Shown here: piece by piece, positions 1 through 8,815 of the stretch
Layout of the letters: every line of letters begins with the position of its first letter
Position numbering within the stretch: position 1 is the stretch's first letter
Origin: Syntrophaceae bacterium UBA4059
GTDB taxonomy: Bacteria; Desulfobacterota; Syntrophia; Syntrophales; Smithellaceae
Direction: 5' to 3'
DNA length: 21,986 nucleotides
Assembly: GCA_002382045.1 (NCBI GenBank)
Contig: DFZJ01000089.1
Location: forward strand, 486-22,471
The notes under the pieces: model-generated
Databases searched by the model: none
Told to the model about the DNA's origin: nothing
Seen by the model: only the letters and a program-made list of their open reading frames with translations
Made by a program: the position numbers and the translations under genes

Positions 1-110
1 CGGAAAAACTCGACGCCGTGGCCGCCAAGCTTGACACCGTTGCCGCTGATCTTTCCGCTCACCGCGCCGATACGGAGGCACATCCTCCTGTCTACCGCAT
101 CAAGGAATAA
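1..110 (+). CDS. C-terminal end of a coiled-coil protein of unknown function (partial)
   Basis: Only the last 35 codons are present, read from base 3 to a TAA at 108-110; the start lies outside the window. The visible peptide has leucines and valines at heptad-like spacing (EKLDAVAAKLDTVAADL) and ends in a charged tail, HPPVYRIKE. This pattern resembles small, uncharacterised alpha-helical proteins of deltaproteobacteria that end in a similar AHRADTEAH...YR.KE tail; that resemblance is from memory. No catalytic motif is visible. It ends 24 bases before the next start, so it may be co-transcribed with the polysaccharide genes. The frame is clear, the function unknown. Confidence 0.6.
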   Translation, partial: EKLDAVAAKLDTVAADLSAHRADTEAHPPVYRIKE

Positions 111-134
111 AGAAGATTATAAAGGATTGATTTT

Positions 135-1745
135 ATGACTGAAAAAAGCATCGCCGTCATCGGCGCCGGCTATTGGGGCAAGAACCTCGTCCGCAACTTC
201 CACCAGCTCGGCGTCCTGAAGACCATCTGTGACGGCGCCCAGCCCATCCGCGACGACATGGCCAAAACCTATCCGGATACGGCCGTCACCGCCAGCGTCG
301 CCGACGTCCTGGCCGATCCCGCAATCACCGGCGTCGTCATCGCCGCCCCGGCCGCCCTCCACCATGAACTCGCCGCCCGGGCCCTCAACGCCGGTAAGCA
401 CGTCTTCGTCGAAAAGCCCCTTTCCCTCACCCGCACCGACGGCGAAGCCCTGGTCCGCCTGGCCGCGCAAAAGCAAAAAACCCTCTTCGTCGGCCACATC
501 CTGCACTACCACGCCGCCGTCATCCGCCTGAAGGAGATGATCAGGGCCGGCGAAATCGGCCGCCTCCAGTACATCTACTCCCGCCGCCTCTCCCTCGGCA
601 AGATCCGCCGCGAGGAGAACATCCTCTGGTCCTTCGCCCCCCACGACATCTCCCTGATCCTGGGCCTCACCGGCGAGGAGCCGTCCTACGTCGATTCCGT
701 CGGCAGCAATTTCCTCCACGCCCGCATCGCCGACGTCACCATGACGAACCTCAAATTCCCCTCGGGCATCGGCGCCCACATCTTCGTGAGCTGGCTTAAC
801 CCCTACAAGGAGCAAAAGCTCGTCATCGTGGGCAGCAGCGGCATGCTCGTCTTCGACGACACGGAGCCCGTCGAAACGAAGCTCGTGCTTTACCCCCACA
901 CGATCGACTGGCAAAACGGCATGCCCGTGCCCCACAAGGCGGAGAGCCAGCCCATCGATATCGCCCCGATCTGGAAGGAGCCCCTGAAGGCCGAGTGCGA
1001 GGCCTTCCTGACCGCCATCCAAAACGGCACCCCGCCCCTCACCTCCGGCGAGGAAGGCCTCCGAGTCTTGAAGATTCTGGAACTCAGCCAACAATCCATC
1101 GAGAAAAAAGAAGGAATAACAGGGATAAATGGGGACATCTTAGGCAATCGCGACGCGATTGACAAGGTGTCCCCATTTATTGATGTCTTCATCCACCCCA
1201 CCGCCATCATCGACGACAACGTCTCCATCGGCCCAGGCACCAAAATCTGGCACTTCTCCCACATCCTCTCCGGTTCCAAAATCGGCGAGAACTGCAACAT
1301 CGGCCAGAATGTGGTCATCGGCCCGGATGCCGTCATTGGCGCCCGCTGCAAGATTCAAAACAACGTTTCCGTCTACAAGGGCGTCACCCTGGAAGACGGC
1401 GTCTTCTGTGGGCCATCAATGGTCTTCACCAACATCTTCAACCCCCGCGCCGAAATCGGAAAGATGGACCAGGTCCGCCCGACCCTCGTCAAGCGCAGCG
1501 CCACCCTGGGGGCCAACTGCACGATCGTGTGCGGCCACACCATCGGCCGCTACGCCTTCATCGGCGCCGGCGCCGTCGTGACGAAGGACGTCCCCGATCA
1601 CGCCCTAATTGCCGGCAACCCCGCCCGCCCCATCGGTTGGATGTGCGTCTGCGGAGAAAAGTTGAATGACGTTCTACAATGTCCTGTCTGCACCAAAAAA
1701 TACATTCAAGCTATGACCGGCTTACAACTGACACCCGACGCTTAA
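135..1745 (+). CDS. Fused Gfo/Idh/MocA sugar dehydrogenase and left-handed beta-helix N-acyltransferase (WbpB-WbpD type)
   Basis: A 536-residue bifunctional enzyme, probably cytoplasmic. Residues 1-325 are a Gfo/Idh/MocA oxidoreductase: the Rossmann motif VIGAGYWGKN is at 8-17, the family EKP motif at 93-95 and WSFAPHDIS at 165-173. Residues 352-510 are hexapeptide repeats of a left-handed beta-helix acyltransferase (HPTAIIDDNVSIG onward), followed by a Cys-rich tail with CVCGEKL and CPVC, typical of WbpD/WlbB acetyltransferases. In the UDP-2,3-diamino-sugar uronate pathway, WbpB oxidises C3, an aminotransferase (WbpE; candidate at 13334) adds the amine and WbpD acylates it; here steps 1 and 3 are on one chain. 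The ATG at 135 has AAAGGA about nine bases upstream. The linker, about residues 331-350, is encoded by a palindromic repeat at 1125-1180. The coding sequence is GC-rich with many C-ending codons, unlike the next genes. The domain calls are firm; the exact substrate is inferred. Confidence 0.9.
   Translation: MTEKSIAVIGAGYWGKNLVRNFHQLGVLKTICDGAQPIRDDMAKTYPDTAVTASVADVLADPAITGVVIAAPAALHHELAARALNAGKHVFVEKPLSLTRTDGEALVRLAAQKQKTLFVGHILHYHAAVIRLKEMIRAGEIGRLQYIYSRRLSLGKIRREENILWSFAPHDISLILGLTGEEPSYVDSVGSNFLHARIADVTMTNLKFPSGIGAHIFVSWLNPYKEQKLVIVGSSGMLVFDDTEPVETKLVLYPHTIDWQNGMPVPHKAESQPIDIAPIWKEPLKAECEAFLTAIQNGTPPLTSGEEGLRVLKILELSQQSIEKKEGITGINGDILGNRDAIDKVSPFIDVFIHPTAIIDDNVSIGPGTKIWHFSHILSGSKIGENCNIGQNVVIGPDAVIGARCKIQNNVSVYKGVTLEDGVFCGPSMVFTNIFNPRAEIGKMDQVRPTLVKRSATLGANCTIVCGHTIGRYAFIGAGAVVTKDVPDHALIAGNPARPIGWMCVCGEKLNDVLQCPVCTKKYIQAMTGLQLTPDA
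1125..1180. repeat. 56-bp imperfect palindrome inside the coding sequence, translated as the interdomain linker
   Basis: The outer arms 1125-1141 and 1164-1180 are complementary over 17 positions, with a single mismatch that becomes a G-U pair in RNA. The inner arms CAATCGCG (1145-1152) and CGCGATTG (1154-1161) are perfectly complementary around one base. The outer arm core AAATGGGGACA is close to the AAATAGGGACA core of the palindromes at 16.6-21.2 kb. The whole element is read through in the 135-1745 frame without a stop, giving roughly INGDILGNRDAIDKVSPFI between the two enzyme domains. Confidence 0.85.
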
Positions 1746-1780
1746 CGCTCTTTGTGTTTGGCAATTTACGACCATAACAC

Positions 1781-3289
1781 ATGAAAAATGTTACAGTATC
1801 AGAAGGCGATGGCAAGGCACATGTTACATCGCGTACGGCAAAGGTGTTTGCATTATCCTTGGGTAGCGCGTTGTCCGTGGTAGCAGGGCTTGCTTTTACA
1901 ATGGTTGCCACCCGCTGGCTCTCTAAGCATGATTACGCGACTATTCGGCAAACATTTCTTGCCTACGAATTTGCTGCGCCATTGCTACTGCTTGGCTTGC
2001 CGACCGCAGTTTACTATTTTTTCCCAAGAGAACAGGAAATAAAGCGGGGTGTGATAGCGGACAATATGGCCCTGCTGATCTGCGCAGGGCTTCTTTTCGC
2101 TCTGTTCATTGTCTTTGGAGGCAACCATTTACTCGCAATGCGGTTTAACAACCCGGTCTTACGGCATACCTTGCAATGGCTGATCCCTTACCCATTGATT
2201 ATCATGCCCATTGCAGGATTTGCAGCGATTATGGTCTGTACAGATCGTACAAAGACGCTTGCCATTTACAATGTGCTATCGAGTATCATCTTGGCAATAG
2301 CCGGCATTGCTGCAATTCTTTGGACGCAATCTTATGCTGCCCCAATTTTGGTACGCATTGTTGTTCCAATGCTTTTTCTGCCTGTCGCAATCGGATTGAT
2401 GTTTAAGGCCGTACCCGGCCCAATGCGATGGCCAAAATGGTTGCCCATGCAGGAGATGGTAAAATACTCGGTACCACTCGGCCTTGCGTCCATGTTGGGA
2501 AGTATCATGTTGCAACTTCATAGTGTAATAGTTGCATCACTATGTTCTCCAGAAGATTTTGCCGTATATATCAACGGAGCAATGGAAATTCCATTGATCG
2601 GTATCGTCACGGGATCTATCACTACTGTTGTCTTTGCGGAGATGGCGGATTTGTGTTCCAAGGGCGATAAGGCTGCCGCTTTAAAATTGTTTCATAAGGC
2701 TAGTATTAAATCAGCCTGTATTTTATTTCCAACTATGTGCTTTTTATTGGTTGTCGCTGAGCCTTTTATCACTTTTCTATATTCCGCAAAGTATCATGAT
2801 AGTATTATTCCCTTTATTATTTATCTTTTTGTATTACCCGTACGAATCGTTGTATATGGCGCGGCGCTGATGGCGCTCGGCATGACGCGTGTGATTCTTT
2901 TACGTAGCACCTTTGATTTAATAATTAATGGTATTCTGTGCTTTGTATTAGTAAAGACGACGGGATACATTGGTGCCGCCGTTGCAACAATTCTGACATT
3001 ATATTTTTGGACAATCCCATTCAATCTAAACAAAATATCAGAGGGTTTTGGTATTAGGTGGCAAGAGAATCTGCCTTTCAAAGATCTGCTCAAGGTATTA
3101 TCTTTAAGTGTCTTGTGCATGCCACTCGCAGCACTGGGGGCGTATTCATTGCCCTTGATTTCGCTTGGTCAATTGAGCCTTGCCTCTGTTCTGTACTGGC
3201 CCTTTGCCACATACCTACTTTATCGCGGAAAGTTCATTTTGCTACCTGTACAGCTTGAACGTTTTATTCCCAATTCATTAAGAGCATAA
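1781..3289 (+). CDS. wzx: Wzx-type polysaccharide flippase
   Basis: A 502-residue multi-pass membrane protein with roughly 12-14 hydrophobic segments spread over its whole length. It matches the oligosaccharide flippase branch of the MOP superfamily: a first helix near residues 22-45 (FALSLGSALSVVAGLAFTMV), then the loop ATRWLSKHDYATIRQTF and LGLPTAVYYFFPRE, all typical of Wzx/RfbX proteins. It would move the undecaprenyl-linked repeat unit from the cytoplasmic to the periplasmic face of the inner membrane. It lies 35 bases after the fusion enzyme and ends two bases before the next start, so the gene row looks like an operon. Base composition drops sharply here to AT-rich, marking the start of the variable core. 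The class is clear; the transported unit cannot be read from sequence. Confidence 0.85.
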   Translation: MKNVTVSEGDGKAHVTSRTAKVFALSLGSALSVVAGLAFTMVATRWLSKHDYATIRQTFLAYEFAAPLLLLGLPTAVYYFFPREQEIKRGVIADNMALLICAGLLFALFIVFGGNHLLAMRFNNPVLRHTLQWLIPYPLIIMPIAGFAAIMVCTDRTKTLAIYNVLSSIILAIAGIAAILWTQSYAAPILVRIVVPMLFLPVAIGLMFKAVPGPMRWPKWLPMQEMVKYSVPLGLASMLGSIMLQLHSVIVASLCSPEDFAVYINGAMEIPLIGIVTGSITTVVFAEMADLCSKGDKAAALKLFHKASIKSACILFPTMCFLLVVAEPFITFLYSAKYHDSIIPFIIYLFVLPVRIVVYGAALMALGMTRVILLRSTFDLIINGILCFVLVKTTGYIGAAVATILTLYFWTIPFNLNKISEGFGIRWQENLPFKDLLKVLSLSVLCMPLAALGAYSLPLISLGQLSLASVLYWPFATYLLYRGKFILLPVQLERFIPNSLRA

Positions 3290-3291
3290 CC

Positions 3292-3870
3292 TTGAAAAGA
3301 CACTACTTAAAATACTTTTTCTGTCCACATGTGGCTATACAAATCCTCCTTAATAGGTGGATTGGGATACCATTCTCCAAGTGGTTAATAAACTTCATCG
3401 TTCAGCGGATATTTAGACTGAATTCGGATGTGCCTTTCCAAGTTCACTTCACTTCCACTGTTATTGTTGGCAAGGGTATATTTTTAGGAAGAAATGTTTG
3501 GAAATCTTTTGCCTTGAGCGGTGGATGTTATATTCAGGGTGGAAATAGTATTTATATTGGCGATGACACTATATTCGCTCCAGGGGTCAAAATCATTTCT
3601 GCAAATCACGATCCTCAAGATAATATGGTATGGCAAGGTGCACCTCCTATTCGTATAGGTTCACGATGCTGGATCGGTGCTAACGCTGTAATCCTACCCG
3701 GGGTTGAATTAGGCAATGATTGCATTGTTGGAGCAGGCGCTGTAGTGACCAGAAGTTTCAAAGAAAATAATACGATACTGGCAGGTGTTCCTGCCGACGA
3801 CATGCACCGATGTCATTCATATTCATCGTCAAATGAAATGGCAAGTGCTCGAATAAAGAAGAATTTATGA
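3292..3870 (+). CDS. Hexapeptide-repeat O-acyltransferase (left-handed beta-helix, LbH)
   Basis: A 192-residue protein starting at TTG, two bases after the flippase stop. From about residue 55 it shows left-handed beta-helix hexapeptide repeats (IVGKGIFLG, IYIGDDTIFAPGVK, IRIGSRCWIGANAVILPG, NDCIVGAGAVVT) and ends with the family signature ILAGVPA. The motif ISANHD at 103-107 carries the likely catalytic His106, as in the maltose/galactoside O-acetyltransferase and colanic-acid WcaF groups. It probably acetylates a sugar of the repeat unit or its precursor from an acyl-CoA. The first 50 residues are less conserved and fairly hydrophobic. It overlaps the next gene by ATGA, indicating translational coupling. 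Substrate and acyl group are unknown. Confidence 0.85.
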   Translation: MKRHYLKYFFCPHVAIQILLNRWIGIPFSKWLINFIVQRIFRLNSDVPFQVHFTSTVIVGKGIFLGRNVWKSFALSGGCYIQGGNSIYIGDDTIFAPGVKIISANHDPQDNMVWQGAPPIRIGSRCWIGANAVILPGVELGNDCIVGAGAVVTRSFKENNTILAGVPADDMHRCHSYSSSNEMASARIKKNL

Positions 3871-5009
3871 CGAATTCTTGTGACAAGAAAACCATTTTAG
3901 TTATTGGGCTTGATACCATTCGACAGAAAAATCTTTATCAATTGATTGGTCTTTTAGATCGAGGATACCGGTTCGTCGTGATTACAACAGACTGGAATAG
4001 CACATCGCTGGTGTTAACTTGCGGCTATGGAGACATAAATGTACGTGTTGCAAAATTAATGCATGTGCGGCGTGATTTTCTTAGTTTGACAATTGATGCC
4101 CTTAGACGTGATAAAATTTCCTTGGTAGAATTGTATCCATATTCCCTGTTGGGTTTTCTATGTGCGCTGCTAGTTAAGGCATGGAGGAAACCATTGCTTA
4201 TCATTGCTAGGGGCGAAGAATGGTACTACCTTACAAAGGAAATGTCCCGTTCTCAACGCATCTGGTTCCGACTTACCTATGCATTAGCTGATGGCGTACT
4301 CTACAAGGAGACGTACATGAGGGACTTGCTTGATACCTGGGGTATCAAGCGCCGGTGGTTGCTTCCCAATGCGATTGATTTACCTAAGATAGTTCGACAA
4401 CAAAAGCCCGACGAATGTCATTTCATCTTTCTCAATAGCATTAAGACATTTCGTCACCCGGAGATCCCTCTCTCCGCTTTTCTGGAGTTATGCGCAGAAC
4501 GAGGCTTACGAGGTAATTCTCTAGTAAGGATGTCGGTGGTTGGCTTTCTTAATGAGAAAACCAACCCCCTAGTTGACGCCAAAGAAACGCAGTTAAGGTC
4601 GATGATTGCGGGGCTTGACGTTCCTGTGGAATATGGCCCGTGGACGGCGACGCCGGAACACTGGCTCGACCGTGCCGATGTCTTTCTACTCCCCGCCGAC
4701 GTAGTATATGTGAACTATGCCCTTCTCGAAGCAATGGGCCGGGGGATGCCCGCCATCATTCAGGATGCACCTAACGCAGATTTGCTGGTGACCGATGGAG
4801 AAGACGGCTACATACTGCCTCTTGACAAAGATGTCTGGAAGGAGAAAATGGCGCACTTTATAGATGATGCAAGTCTGCGCGCCAGAATGGGAGCTTCAGC
4901 ACGCCGTAAAATAGCAGAGCACTATTCAACCGGATCTTACCACTATGCCTATGATTGCATTTACAAGAATATGCTGAGGCAACAGACAATAGGGACAACG
5001 GAAACATGA
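3867..5009 (+). CDS. GT-B glycosyltransferase, group 1/GT4-like
   Basis: A 380-residue protein with the two-Rossmann GT-B layout: an N-terminal half opening with TILVIGLDTIRQKNLYQLIGLL and a C-terminal nucleotide-sugar half with DVFLLPADVVYVNYALLEAMGRGMP around residues 270-295, ending with ARRKIAEHYS. The last motif is the equivalent of the GT4 EX7E region, but with Asp rather than Glu at its first acidic position. It should add one sugar to the lipid-linked unit at the inner membrane's cytoplasmic face. Its ATG overlaps the stop of the acyltransferase (ATGA). Donor and linkage cannot be told. It is more divergent than the other three glycosyltransferases here. Confidence 0.8.
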   Translation: MTNSCDKKTILVIGLDTIRQKNLYQLIGLLDRGYRFVVITTDWNSTSLVLTCGYGDINVRVAKLMHVRRDFLSLTIDALRRDKISLVELYPYSLLGFLCALLVKAWRKPLLIIARGEEWYYLTKEMSRSQRIWFRLTYALADGVLYKETYMRDLLDTWGIKRRWLLPNAIDLPKIVRQQKPDECHFIFLNSIKTFRHPEIPLSAFLELCAERGLRGNSLVRMSVVGFLNEKTNPLVDAKETQLRSMIAGLDVPVEYGPWTATPEHWLDRADVFLLPADVVYVNYALLEAMGRGMPAIIQDAPNADLLVTDGEDGYILPLDKDVWKEKMAHFIDDASLRARMGASARRKIAEHYSTGSYHYAYDCIYKNMLRQQTIGTTET

Positions 5010-5028
5010 CGCTGATTGTAATGGTGCT

Positions 5029-6528
5029 ATGTCAGATCTGAACAAAACACAGCAGTCTCCTGATATCGGCAATCATTCAACAATATCGACTGAAGGAATG
5101 TCATCACGATCACAATTCTGGCGAGCGATCGTGTTTTCACTGCTGGCAACGTTCGTTGCCGTTGCTATGGCAGGCTGGTCAGGCCAAGATTTTGCTTGGC
5201 ATCAAATTGCAATTATTTCAGTCCTTCAGTTTTTGCTTCTGGTTCACCCAATGCACCGCGTACTTAGCCTTTATTATATAAATAAAGACCTCCTGCAGCC
5301 GGCAATTGTTGCTTCTTCAACATTTATTGTATTTCACATGCTTCTCAACCCTATCGCCATTGCCAATCTTGATGTGTTCATTATGCGAGGCATGTTGGTA
5401 AGCGTTACACCTGAATTCATGGCCTCAGTAATAATGAGCTATGCGGTGGTGGCAGTCGCCTGGTTTTCTTACTATGTAGGTTCTTGTTTGATTCTGCGCA
5501 ATACTGTGGAACAAAGTGACATGGTCGTGAGTTCATCAGTCCTATCATTGGCCTTCCTGGTTATTGGGGGAGCATATGTCGGTGTGGGAATTATCGGCAA
5601 CATTAGTGTTCTCGGTGATTTTGATATATATGTGGATAAAATGCTTCACTTCTATGAGCGTTGGGAAACTTGGGAAATCGCTAATATCCACGGTGGCTTC
5701 AAGTGGATAATCATGATGAAATTCTTACCGGCCGGACTGATCTTGCTTGCCTTGGGGTCTTGGTTATATAACGGTGGCGGGCGGGCACGATTGTTCATAT
5801 TGCTCTTTATTGCTGCAGTCGCCAATGTTTTTCTTTCTTCTGCCACAGGAGGACGCGGATCAACGTTGATGGTGGCCTTCTATAGTATTCCCCTGCTTAA
5901 CGCATACGTCAAAAGGTTTTCAGTAAAGATGTTCATTCAATTCAGTGGTGTGCTTGTTTTAGTTTCTTACATGCTTGGTGTGATGCGCGCCGCCAGTTAT
6001 TATAACGTTATGGAAGGCAGATCACTTATCAATCTCTTCGTGAGTCTTGACCAGGTCATTGCATTCATTGTGCGCTATTTGACTAATTTTGTAGGAACTA
6101 TCACTTTGGTCAACGAAGTCAGGCAGACCGGTATAATCTGGGGTAAAACTGCATTCGCAGGACTTACCGGATTATTTGGCGGATTAACACCAGTGACAAC
6201 GGAATTAGAAGTGTGGTGGCGTCTTAAAGGTCAGTATGTAACTGTTAACCCAAGGTATGGACCACCCGGAGAACTGTATTTAAATTTTGGTTGGATTGGA
6301 TTAATAATAGGTATGATATTAGTTGGTTTAGTTGTAGCCGTCTTATCGCGTATGTATGCGAAGGCACTATCAAGAAAGGGGATTAGCGCCGGAATGATAA
6401 TTGTATTCACATCATTCACAGCATATTTCCTGGTGATTGCAAATCTAAGTTACATACCTGCGTATTTCACATTCTTTTCTGTACCATTCTATTTTGTATT
6501 CTTATTTTTCCGGAATAGACTGTGCTAA
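5029..6528 (+). CDS. wzy: Wzy-type O-antigen/oligosaccharide repeat-unit polymerase
   Basis: A 499-residue membrane protein with about 11-13 hydrophobic helices and a soluble N-terminal tail of about 30 residues. Family marks of the oligosaccharide repeat-unit polymerases are visible: SSATGGRGSTLM after the mid helices (about residue 280), and a long periplasmic loop ending in GPPGELYLNFGWIGLIIG (about 405-430) before the last helices. It would join repeat units at the periplasmic face, taking units delivered by the flippase at 1781. The ATG at 5029 has no strong ribosome binding site; the in-frame ATG at 5098, with GAAGGA directly before it, is an alternative but poorly spaced. The gene is AT-rich like its neighbours. 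Wzy proteins diverge fast, so the call rests on topology and these short motifs. Confidence 0.8.
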   Translation: MSDLNKTQQSPDIGNHSTISTEGMSSRSQFWRAIVFSLLATFVAVAMAGWSGQDFAWHQIAIISVLQFLLLVHPMHRVLSLYYINKDLLQPAIVASSTFIVFHMLLNPIAIANLDVFIMRGMLVSVTPEFMASVIMSYAVVAVAWFSYYVGSCLILRNTVEQSDMVVSSSVLSLAFLVIGGAYVGVGIIGNISVLGDFDIYVDKMLHFYERWETWEIANIHGGFKWIIMMKFLPAGLILLALGSWLYNGGGRARLFILLFIAAVANVFLSSATGGRGSTLMVAFYSIPLLNAYVKRFSVKMFIQFSGVLVLVSYMLGVMRAASYYNVMEGRSLINLFVSLDQVIAFIVRYLTNFVGTITLVNEVRQTGIIWGKTAFAGLTGLFGGLTPVTTELEVWWRLKGQYVTVNPRYGPPGELYLNFGWIGLIIGMILVGLVVAVLSRMYAKALSRKGISAGMIIVFTSFTAYFLVIANLSYIPAYFTFFSVPFYFVFLFFRNRLC

Positions 6529-6648
6529 ATAATCTACTATTTGGGGGTCATGATTTATCATTAATTTGAATTATTTTATTGGCATCAAATACGTAATATT
6601 TTGTTGCACGTAAAATGGCAACAGATAGGTCGGGGGATTAGAATCGCA

Positions 6649-7758
6649 ATGCTTTCGAAAACCATATCATTGTTTATTCCGAATTTACGTGGTGGCGGTG
6701 CCGAGCGTGTTATGACGCATTTGGCTAATGGATTATTAACACATGGTTATCATGTCCATATGTTACTGAGCGAAAAAGTAGGAACTTATTTAACGGATCT
6801 ACAACCTGCGGTACGTGTAATAGATCTTCATGCTCGAACAGTACGTGCCAGCATTATACCACTGATGCGTTACCTTTTAAGAGAGCGACCGGATGTTTTG
6901 GTGTCAGCTATGGATTATGTCAATGTTGGAGCTCTATTGGCAAAGCGATTAGCACGAGTCTCTACGCGCGTTATTGCTACCGTACATATGACACACTCGC
7001 AGGCCGCTGCTCATCATCGTAACATACATTTCGCGATAGTTCGGGCAGCCATAAGATGGACGTATTCATGGGCTGATGCGATTGTTGCTGTTTCGCAGGG
7101 TGCGGCTGAAGATATGATTCGGCACAGTCACATACCACGCAAATTGGTTCACGTAATCTATAACCCTGTCATAACGCCGCATCTTGAGTCGTTGGCATGC
7201 GAACCGCTGGAGCACCCATGGTTCGTCGAAAATGCACCACATGTAATTATTGCTATCGGACGTTTAACTGCGCAAAAAGACTTCCCTACATTGCTCCGTG
7301 CGGCAGCACGACTTCGAAAGTCGATAGATTTTCGCCTGTTGATCCTTGGTGAAGGAGAGGAACGGAGTAAACTAGAAAAAATGGTGGTTGAACTTGAGTT
7401 GACTAACGTGGTGTCCTTACCAGGGTTCGTCAAAAATCCATTTGCCTATCTTTCCAGAGCTTCTCTATTCGTGTTATCCTCTGCGTGGGAGGCATTGCCC
7501 ACTGTTCTCATTGAAGCCTTAGCCCTTGGAGTACCAATTGTCTCAACAGATTGTCCAAGTGGCCCTTCAGAGATTTTAGTTAATGGAAAATACGGTCGTT
7601 TAGTATCTGTTGGTAATGTAGAAGCGCTTGCTGACGCGATGCAAAAATCGCTATCTTCGCCGCGCCTCAGTATTCCCGAAAATGCATTAGAATCGTTTTC
7701 TTTGGATGGTGCAACCAACAAATATGTAGAGTTGCTTGAATTACTCACTGCCTCGTGA
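6649..7758 (+). CDS. GT4 glycosyltransferase
   Basis: A 369-residue GT-B glycosyltransferase. The open frame extends back to a TTG at 6601, but the ATG at 6649 has GGGGGA at 6632-6637 upstream and begins exactly where homology should (MLSKTISLFIPNLRGGGAERV), so I choose it. Motifs are PNLRGGGAERVM near the N-terminus, IAIGRLTAQKDF at the start of the second domain (about residue 200) and the GT4 catalytic/nucleotide motif EALPTVLIE (EX7E) near residue 280, followed by ALGVPIVSTDCPSGPSEIL. This is the common N-acetylhexosamine/galactose-type GT4 pattern, but the donor is not predictable. The 120 bases before the start are AT-rich with no motif I recognise. Confidence 0.88.
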   Translation: MLSKTISLFIPNLRGGGAERVMTHLANGLLTHGYHVHMLLSEKVGTYLTDLQPAVRVIDLHARTVRASIIPLMRYLLRERPDVLVSAMDYVNVGALLAKRLARVSTRVIATVHMTHSQAAAHHRNIHFAIVRAAIRWTYSWADAIVAVSQGAAEDMIRHSHIPRKLVHVIYNPVITPHLESLACEPLEHPWFVENAPHVIIAIGRLTAQKDFPTLLRAAARLRKSIDFRLLILGEGEERSKLEKMVVELELTNVVSLPGFVKNPFAYLSRASLFVLSSAWEALPTVLIEALALGVPIVSTDCPSGPSEILVNGKYGRLVSVGNVEALADAMQKSLSSPRLSIPENALESFSLDGATNKYVELLELLTAS

Positions 7759-7883
7759 AATGGCGTAATCAATTACACTGAGAATCGAATGTTGTTTACA
7801 TCTTTTTGGGATAAAAATACTGGATCAGTTCTCCACGGGTGTACCACCATTCTAAATTTCTTTTAATCCTAGGGGTACAATAG

Positions 7884-8813
7884 ATGAAGAAAGCACTCAT
7901 AACTGGGGTTAATGGTTTTTGCGGTCAGTGCTTGGTCAGGAGGCTCATATATGAAGGCGTTGAAAATATTTATGGGATAGATATCAATACCGAATCAAAG
8001 AAACCAATCAGCCTTACAGAATTTTTTCAGATGGACATCACAGAGGAAACGCGAGTCAGTCAACTGTTGAAGAGCATCCAGCCTGATTATATTTTTCATT
8101 TGGCTGGGATTCACCAAGGAAGCCCCCAGAAAATTTACTCCGTAAACGTACTCGGGAGTATTCATCTTCTCGAAAATGTTCGTCAGTTTTCTCCACAAAC
8201 TCATGTGTTACTCATTGGTTCAGCAGCGGAGTATGGTCATGTCCCATTGGCCGAATTGCCTGTTACTGAGGATCATATCTGCAATCCATACGGTTCCCAT
8301 GCTATAAGTAAATACGCAGTTACTCTCGCTGCCCGAGAATATGTGGATAATTATGGCCTTAAGGTGATTGTAGCAAGACCGTTTAATATTATAGGCGCAG
8401 GAGTTCCTCCGTCTCTTTTGGTTGGTGCCATTTTAAAGCGAGCAAAGCAGGCGCTTCTGGACTCAGGTGACCCAGAAATTGTCGTAGGCAATCTGGATAC
8501 TGAACGAGACTTCATTGCAGTGGATGATGCAGTGGATGCCTACACTCGCTTGCTTCTGAACTATCATACAGCAGGAGTGTTCAATATCTGCTCGGGGACG
8601 CCGCGTTCTGTTCGATCAGTGGTTGAGGAGCTTTTATCTTACGCCCCACGATCAATACGCCTCAAAGTTAGTCCATCACTAATTCGGCCAAACGACGTGA
8701 AAATAGTTTATGGATCGTGGGAAAAAATAAATCACACCATCGGATTTAAGCCGCAAACCATCCTTTCTGATGCACTTCGCGCTGCCTGGGATTACGAAAT
8801 GGAGAGCGATTAG
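7884..8813 (+). CDS. Sugar-nucleotide SDR, GDP-4-dehydro-6-deoxymannose reductase (RMD)-like
   Basis: A 309-residue extended short-chain dehydrogenase. The NAD(P) motif GVNGFCG is at 8-14, catalytic-type Ser113 is in IGSAAEYG, and ARPFNIIG is near 164-171. VGNLDTERDFIAVDDAVDAY is the typical RMD/GDP-sugar reductase stretch, so reduction of a 4-keto-6-deoxy sugar nucleotide is the best guess. Odd point: the expected Y-x3-K is replaced by NPYGSHAISK, putting Lys143 seven residues after Tyr136 rather than four; His139 is the residue four before the Lys. The ATG at 7884 follows AGGGG with about eight bases of spacing. It ends two bases before the next gene. The 125 bases upstream (7759-7883) hold no feature I can name. 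Confidence 0.8.
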   Translation: MKKALITGVNGFCGQCLVRRLIYEGVENIYGIDINTESKKPISLTEFFQMDITEETRVSQLLKSIQPDYIFHLAGIHQGSPQKIYSVNVLGSIHLLENVRQFSPQTHVLLIGSAAEYGHVPLAELPVTEDHICNPYGSHAISKYAVTLAAREYVDNYGLKVIVARPFNIIGAGVPPSLLVGAILKRAKQALLDSGDPEIVVGNLDTERDFIAVDDAVDAYTRLLLNYHTAGVFNICSGTPRSVRSVVEELLSYAPRSIRLKVSPSLIRPNDVKIVYGSWEKINHTIGFKPQTILSDALRAAWDYEMESD

Positions 8814-8815
8814 TC

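Noticed and set aside
117..1094. A 325-codon open frame on the minus strand
   Set aside because: It is the antisense shadow of the GC-rich fusion enzyme gene; its protein is low-complexity (Gly, Asp, Val, Ala) with no domain, while the plus strand has clear motifs.
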